The position numbers were made by a program, and so were the translations under genes. 26,225 bases of DNA. Source: Chara braunii (Eukaryota > Streptophyta > Charophyceae > Charales > Characeae). Location of the stretch: assembly GCA_003427395.1 (NCBI GenBank), contig BFEA01000070.1:361474-387698 (forward strand). Reading direction: 5' to 3'. Numbering within the stretch: the first letter of the stretch is position 1; the number at the start of each line of letters is the position of its first letter. The notes under the pieces are model-generated. The model was given only the letters and a program-made list of their open reading frames with translations. It searched no databases and was not told where the DNA came from. Shown in pieces: positions 20,363 to 26,225 of this stretch.

Positions 20363-21400
20363 TCCGTCGAATCCCCTCTGTCGACGAGGGGGTCCGGCAG
20401 ATCGGGAACATCGAACCCCCTCCTTCGGTCGCCGAGGGGGGTCCCTTGTATCGGATAGGTCCGACCTCCTCTCCGCGAGTGAGGACGGGGTCCGGCGTTC
20501 TAGACTCGCTGGACCCCCTCGCTCGACGAGGGTGTCCAACGGATCCAGAACGTCAGACCCCTTCATCGAACGAGGGGTTCCGGCGTTCCGGATCTGGTGG
20601 ACCCCCTGCTCGACGAGGGGGGCTCCGGCGTTCCGGATCCGTCGGACCCCCTCAAGTTGCTCGACAAGGGGTCCGGCGGATCTAGAACGTCAGATCCCCT
20701 CATTGACAGAGGGGTCGAGAGTTCCGAATCCGTCGGATCCTTCTTTCTACGCGAGGGGAGTTCCCTGATCCTGCGTTCAGCAACCACCGCATGACCCCCT
20801 CCTTACCAGTCGAGGGGGGTTCAGGCGTTCCAGATCCGTCGGACCCCCTTGTCAAGCAAGTCGAGGGGGTCCGGTGGATCCGGAACGTCGGACCCCCCCC
20901 CCCCCCCACCTCTGGGCGAGCGAGGAGATGGGTCCGGGGATGGGGGGCGGGGGGACGGCCCTCCTTCCGGGGGAAAGGACGGGGGTTCCATCGTTCACCA
21001 ACCACCGCCGCCCCCCCCCCTCGCTCGACAAAGGGGTCTGGCAGATCTGGAACGCCGGACCCCCCTCATTGACTGAGGGGTCGGGCATTCCAAATTCGTC
21101 AGGCCCCGTTGTGGAGCGAGGGGTCCGGCAGGTTCGGAACGCCAGACCCCCCCTCCTTTCTTGCTGAGGGGTCCGGCAGATACCGAACTGATGCAGGACA
21201 TCAGACCCCTCGTTTATCGTGGTGGGGGGGGGGGGACAGATCTAGAATGCCCGACCCCCCCCCCCTCCCCAACCAGGCCACGAGGGGAGTCCGGTGGAGA
21301 CGGGACACCAGACCCCTTCGTTGAGTACGGGGTCCAGCGTCCTAAATTCGGTACGCCAGACCCCTCACAAATTCGGTTCGTCCGTGCGTCGGATCCCTTC
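20363..21400. repeat. GC-rich array of about 19 short hairpin units
   Basis: Each unit of roughly 43-60 bases contains a stem GGACCCCCTC, a loop of about 8-14 bases (often GCTCGACGAG-like) and the complement GAGGGGGTCC. Between stems is a 14-base linker in one of two forms, CGGATCCGGAACGT or CGTTCCGGATCCGT, which are nearly reverse complements of each other. Poly-G and poly-C runs occur at 20889-20907, 21011-21020 and 21223-21234. Long open frames on both strands across it reflect the GC-rich repeat and are not genes. Confidence 0.85.
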
Positions 21401-21473
21401 TCACGCTTCTGGTGTTTCCCCTTTCTTGTGTTATGTGCTCCCACATGTCGTGTTCGTCTACGCCCGCGACGCG

Positions 21474-24307
21474 ATGGGAAGCGAAATGGACAGCTGCTTT
21501 CACGGTGCACTGCCATTTGTTCAGGCCCTGGGTACGCCCATGCCTGATGCACCCGAAAACTCATATGAGAGCCGCTCTCCATCAATTGTTATCACGCCAT
21601 CCAAACACAAGTGCATTGTCGGCTCCGGTGACGGTATGCCCAACCGACGCACACGTCTTCGACGGATGCCATCTCCTCATAAGAACGTCGTCTACCGTCT
21701 TCGCCTTGACGACATTATAAATGATGTAGACATCTTGCCTTCAGCAGCTTGCACGGGTCTGGCACGCGGCTCTCCTCAGCCTTCTGATCAGGGAAATCCG
21801 CCGCCTACGTTGGACGCAGATACTTATTACGTCCCCATGGACATGCTGCCATCCCTTTCACGTCACAGCAACACCAGGGGCGGGGGTCATGTTGCACATT
21901 CGTCGAACATCGACTTGCCAGTCGGAGAAGACGTTACAGTTTCTACCTTGTCTATGTTGCACGGTGGAGAAGGAAAGAGAAAATACACGTTCAGACTAAG
22001 AAAAAGAGGTGCTTCGACATCCACCTCTACGTTCGAACGTACATGTAGTTTAGACGAATGTGAGGTCGTCCTTCAAAAAAATGTTGCAAGACATATCGAT
22101 GTCTCTCTAAACTTAGAGTGGAAGACATCATGAAGTGTAGGCGCGACTACCATGTTCTTAGAGTGAAAGATAGGCGGAAGTGGTGGATAGCGAAACTCCA
22201 GAACTTCCTTTCCTTGGAGGAGCGTAGGTCGTCCATAAATCCGATAGTGTAGTTGCACCCTGTGTGTCTCACAGCTTGGTATCTCATCCTGGGCATCGGC
22301 CGGAACATGTTCAAAAGATACAGCGAGGACCTCGATGACAGAACAGTCGATGCTCTTCATGGCCATGACGAGCGTTCACGAACAGCGACCACCTACGCCA
22401 TTACGTGGTAGGTGTTCGAGGACATAATCCTCGATGAGTCTGATCTCATACCATATCAGACAGAAACAGGTCTGAACTTTAAAATAAGAAATCGCATTGA
22501 GCTTCCATCAGTGTATGCAACAAAGAAAGACGTATTCCACGACATACATAGAAAACTCGCGAAGTTTGGCGTCTGTTGCTTGTCCTACCAAGTTTTCTGC
22601 AAGATGTGGAGAGACTTCTTCTAGCACGTGCATCTCGCACGAGTAAGTGACCATGACATATTCAATGAGTGCATTAAAAATAGCATCCTTATAAAGGGTG
22701 CTCTTCCCGAGCTGAGGCGGGCACTAGTCGCCAAACAGAAAAGACACATTGCGTTACAGTATGCACACCGCAAACTGTACAGCGTGTGGTCGTCCGAGTT
22801 GGAGTGTAAGAAAACTAAAAGTTTGTGCATCATCATCGATAGTATATATCAGGCAAAAACAACGATTCCCGATGCGTCGAGGAGACGACTGTTCAAAAAT
22901 GTCGAATAACACGATGACGAAAACAAACCTTACTGGGATAATAGCTCACGGTACAACACCTTTGCTCTTTGTTCACACATGGTTCTCGTACTTGTCGCAT
23001 ATATCAAACTCAGTCGTCATGTTCATTGCCAAAGTATTCCGAAATATCCAAGCGCACGAAGGCGTGCTCCCGCCCCTATTGCGGATGCAGGCAGAGAATT
23101 GTGGGGGACAAAACAAAAATAAGTATGTCTTCGTCTTCATGGTCATGCTTGTCAAGTTTAGTATCTTTGAAGTCGAAATGAGGTCAATGATAGTGGGGCA
23201 CACGCACACTGACATAGATGCGAAGTTCAACTTGTTCGCAAAAAACTTGTCTGGTTGTGATGACTACACAATAGACGAGTTCTTCACTGTTTTCAAAGCA
23301 TCATGTGAGGAGGACGTCAATTGCACATTCCTCACTGTACTGGCTGACTGAAAAAATGTCATTGATCGGTTCATCGATCATAACATCAAGGGGCATGCCA
23401 CACCTCATCTCTTCTGATTTTTCATGGATTGGGACAACTCTGCGATGATGTACAAAGAGTTCTACACCAAGACAAGGTGGGAGTCCGAGACTGTGCCAGT
23501 GTATTGGTTTAAAAGGGGTGTAGACAACGGGTGGACGGGGCCTCAATAGGGTTTCCAACCTTTCCGCAAGTCGCCTAACCCGCAGGCAGGCGATTTCGTT
23601 AACAGAATAGCCGGGGTGCATGTTATTAAAAAATTGTGGGAAAATTCACGAAGCCAATGGGAGATGCGCGACGGACATACAAGGGCAATAAAATATACAC
23701 GCATGAGTTACTGGACCAACCGTCTCAACGAATTCGAAAATATATCAGAAGAGGACAGCAGTATAGTGCCCCTTCAACGTGTCATCTGGCCTGCACCAAT
23801 GCCTGAAAAAGAAGATATCTTGCCACTTGCGTTGCATGTTCTCTACTCGCCGTCGAGGAAACCTTGCTTTGTTGGTCACAAGAGTCTAAGAGACGCTCCA
23901 AACCAGAGTTCAAACCACATGATGTCGTTGCCGTCAATAACTTCGTCGTTTTTCTTGCACCCGACGATTATGTTGTGAAGGGTTGCATATTCTGGATTGG
24001 ACGCGTTATGAAGTCGGAAAACAATCGCATCCGCGTCCAGTATTGGACACCTTATGGAAGAGAGTGTGACTTGGCGAAGCTGTATGCAAACGCATGGACA
24101 AAGTTATGGAAGGTCGAAACGAAATACGACGATGGGTGGCAAGACCTCGACGTCGTTGTATGGGCATGGACCAACAATAAACGCTCTGAGACTGGTATGC
24201 GGATCCCTAAGCAAGAGGCTCAAAATGCAAAGTTGTCGTTGGTCATCCCTGACAAGATGCATGTATCAACGCAAGATATGAGATCTACTTTAGACGCATC
24301 TGTGTAG
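21474..24307 (+). pseudogene. gene C: DUF7869-type RNase H-fold transposase-like protein, broken
   Basis: The start is ATG 21474 (MGSEMDSCFHGALPFVQALG), leading through a Ser/Pro-rich N-terminal part. A one-base shift at the A7 run near 22075-22081 leads to CCKTYRCLSKL and RRDYHVLRVKDRRKWW, a Cys-rich entry typical of this family. TAG 22250, 22409 and 22622 interrupt this phase. LTAWYLILGIGRNMFKRY and FCKMWRDFF follow, then the first acidic residue in IIIDSI (22838). After a second shift near 22890-22930 come LTGIIAHG, ENCGGQNKNKYV (acid at 23094, usually Asp) and GHTHTDIDAKF (Asp at 23211 and 23217). TGA 23349, TGA 23415 and TAG 23547 and a shift near 23870-23910 precede the C-terminal FWIGRV...VQYWTPYGREC. 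The D-E-D layout fits an RNase H-fold nuclease, but no activity is expected from this copy. Confidence 0.75.
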
Positions 24308-24324
24308 ACGTGCTGAGGGAAGGC

Positions 24325-24420
24325 GTATGAGTGAGGATCACCTGTTCAATACCAACAACATAGAGCACATCGCTAATTATTTGATTGGATTGCATTTTTC
24401 TGTTTTTTCATTTTGTTTAG
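24325..24420 (+). other. possible 96-base intron
   Basis: The donor is AAGGC|GTATGA and the acceptor TTTTCATTTTGTTTAG|AATG, with a T-rich tract. The two sides are in the same phase (gc plus a gives Ala, then ATG TTT GCA). If real, gene C would read on into the next segment through stops TAG 24305 and TGA 24314. Otherwise the ATG at 24422 begins a new gene. Confidence 0.4.
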
Positions 24421-24421
24421 A

Positions 24422-25390
24422 ATGTTTGCATCGTCAGAGTGGAAGCGTAATGAGAAATGGGGGACGTCGGTGAAATGGGAAGACCTCCTATCATGGGTAA
24501 CAAGAACGCAAATGAGGGTTGTCGGTGTGAAGGCAGTCAACTGGTCGACATTGGAGCCCTCGATTCAGTTGTGGTACGACAAGGAGCGCCTACAAGTTTA
24601 CAATATCGCCACGACGGTTGAGCCTGATACAAACAACAAAAGGCAAGGCAGTGGCAAATGGACCAAAGTGTTTTACATGTTGGGGTTTGTTCGCATACAG
24701 GGGGATAATGGGCGTAATGGATCAATGACATGAGCGACGTTTTGTTCAACCGGTGGTCTGACATGGAGTGCGACGCGGATTGAACGAACAAATGTGTCGT
24801 TGATGGAGCAAAACTCCAACATGCAACGGGCGACGTTGAAGTATGTCAAACATCTATGCAACGAAATCAAAGACGCAATGTTGCACTTCATCAACGAAAA
24901 GTCGAGGATCGTCATTCACGTAACGAAAATTTTAATCACATGCCTCAACGAAAACGGGAAAAAAAACTAACACAATAACAAATGTCAACATTGTCGATCA
25001 TATTCGACGACGCAAAAGTGGCAAAGGAAACAACTTGCAGTTTTTTTTGCGTCAGTATCCCCATTGACTGTTGTTCCACAACCACACGAATCACTTTCTA
25101 ATGACGCGCATATGCATGCAGAGAATGACAATGACTCTCAAAATTTTGACTTATGCAAGTGGTGTGTTCTATTCCATGTTTCATCCCTAATTGTGATGTT
25201 TTTGTTTTTTTTTCCCCCATACAGTATGGACGAAAAATGGATGTTCAAGCAGCGACGATAAGAGAAGTAGGGAACGCCGATAAAATGGGCGGACATGACA
25301 TCCGAGCAACTAAAAAACATTGTAACGCCATCGGGCGTATCACGTAGGATTTTGCCTATGACGAACCGTCACTGAACTTATATCCTTACA
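24422..25390 (+). pseudogene. unrecognised broken reading frame downstream of gene C
   Basis: One phase starts MFASSEWKRNEKWGTSVKWE and is open to TGA 24731. It resumes (ATFCSTGGLTWSATRIERTN) to TAA 24968 and goes on to about 25160. A strong acceptor (T/C tract then CATACAG, ending 25224) suggests an intron ending there. After it the same phase reads MDEKWMFKQRR, TAA 25259, TAG 25268, then TPIKWADMTSEQLKNIVTPS to TGA 25373. No domain is recognised. KWEDLL/KWADMT, each after a Trp/Lys-rich lead, might be related short motifs. It is probably an accessory part of the same element as gene C. Confidence 0.4.
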
Positions 25391-25893
25391 GTGTAAGAAG
25401 AAAAATTTATAAACTTGTGAAGGTATGTGGCCACAACAGTACTTACAAGAACCAAGGGATCTCAATGTACAAATAAGTATTGTACGGTTACGGGTTTGTG
25501 TCTGTCAGGGTGACACACAAATGCACCGCAGTCGTCGCATGTGTTGCTATAAGTTATCGTCAAGGGCTAACAATACGTGTAACACAGATATGGAGACACA
25601 AGATACCGGGAAGGGACGATGAAAATTTGATGATGCAAGCGTATAAGCAACACATCAAGCAGTACTGTATTGATGCACGGGATGCAATCTTGGAATTTGT
25701 AGCTCGAAGAACATTTATCACAGTCGGGATATCGTTAGTCATCATAAAAGAGCATGATGCGTCAGGGATTCACCAGAAATACAAGAAAACAAAACTAACT
25801 ACCAACTTTAACATCATCATGGACAGTGTACTCCGTCGAGCAAACGGGCAACGCAACAACCTCATTCACTTACGACGTTGTTGCATCTGTTGA
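25391..25893 (+). pseudogene. weak unrecognised reading frame
   Basis: One phase is open from 25480 to 25893 (KQYCIDARDAILEFVARRTF, ISLVIIKEHDASG), and upstream it is broken by TAA 25474 and TAG 25345. A different phase from ATG 25425 also looks coding for about 35 codons (MWPQQYLQEPRDLNVQ), so a frameshift or exon border is likely. GAAG|GTATGT at about 25422 could be a splice donor. Family unknown. Confidence 0.3.
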
Positions 25894-26155
25894 CAAAAGA
25901 TTGCTAGTAAGTCATTGTTTACAAGGTAGTGGAATTCTCACACGTGAGAGAGTTTTTTGTGCATTGAAGTTTGAGTAAACGTTTTTATTTTTGTCATTGA
26001 CCGATTTTTTTTTTTTTCCTTATTGATAAGGCGGATTTCCTTTAGGTAGCTACATGTTCACCATCATTTTTCAACAAACGATTTCTGTTTGTTTGCTTTT
26101 GTAGTATAGACCATATATCATATGTCTCCAACTTTTGTAAACATTCATAGAAAGA

Positions 26156-26158
<3 letters not shown>
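25894..26158. other. AT-rich spacer, no gene
   Basis: The stretch contains T runs, including about 12 T near 26006-26018, and no coding frame. The word GGAACGCCGAT occurs just past this spacer at the window end (about 26212) and also at about 25273, inside the preceding gene segment. Confidence 0.5.

Positions 26159-26205
<47 letters not shown>
26159..26205. repeat. (GA)n microsatellite, about 23 units
   Basis: An uninterrupted GA dinucleotide run of 47 bases near the window end. Simple sequence repeat. Confidence 0.97.
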
Positions 26206-26207
<2 letters not shown>

Positions 26208-26225
26208 AAGAGGAACGCCGATGTC

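Noticed and set aside
20363-21400. CRISPR-like spacing of repeats and variable loops
   Set aside because: Stems and loops are not constant-length repeats with unique spacers, linkers occur in both orientations, no cas gene is near, and the context is eukaryotic.
20105-21585. Several long open frames on both strands across the GC-rich array, with Pro/Arg/Gly/Ser-rich products
   Set aside because: They follow from a stop-poor GC-rich repeat, translate to repeats of the hairpin itself on both strands, and show no start context or domain.
1-26225. LTR retrotransposon (gag, protease, integrase, long terminal repeats)
   Set aside because: No integrase or aspartic-protease motif and no long direct terminal repeat was found; the only reverse transcriptase is of LINE type.

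Overview
This window reads as repeat-rich nuclear DNA of a eukaryote. The best guess is the green-plant lineage, perhaps a streptophyte alga, because the LINE has the zf-RVT-like C-terminal zinc knuckle usual in plant L1-type elements. Other signs are spliceosomal intron signals, long homopolymer and GA microsatellites, and a 15-N assembly gap. I see no bacterial operon structure, no ribosome binding sites and no ordinary host housekeeping gene. The organism assignment is inference.

Layout. Bases 1-3081 are non-coding, with diverged dispersed repeats, hairpins and homopolymers. A 37-base A run (3082-3118) is followed by a doubtful Gln-rich reading frame (3255-3980) and an AT-rich stretch with a degenerate ~98-bp tandem repeat. 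At 4940-7674 lies a 5'-truncated LINE ORF2 (reverse transcriptase plus C-terminal zinc knuckle), broken by one frameshift and three stops and followed by a possible 3' region to about 8262. Bases 8263-9390 and 10760-11372 are arrays of near-palindromic GTGTTCRACAC-type units in both orientations. Between them is an uninterrupted, unrecognised reading frame (9474-10346).

The right half (about 11.4-25.9 kb) holds three broken plus-strand genes of mobile-element character. Gene A (11475-16906) has a Lys/Arg/Glu-rich N-terminal part, a ParB-like segment and a segment arranged like a beta-class DNA amino-methyltransferase. Gene B (about 17071-19539) has two exact-length 60-residue repeats, a probable phase-1 intron of 378 bases and a C-terminal Ulp1/C48 cysteine-protease domain with His, Asp and Cys all in place. 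Gene C (21474-24307, possibly continuing past an intron) encodes a DUF7869-type, RNase H-fold transposase-like protein. Between B and C lies a GC-rich array (20363-21400) of about 19 short hairpin units.

Together A, B and C could be one decayed large DNA transposon carrying a phage-like ParB-methyltransferase, a SUMO-type protease and a transposase. No terminal repeats were found, so this linkage is a hypothesis. The genes are damaged in two ways. There are about 20 in-frame stops, mostly TAG/TAA, several where Gln would be expected. There are also a few frameshifts, several at A runs, which may be true mutations or assembly errors.
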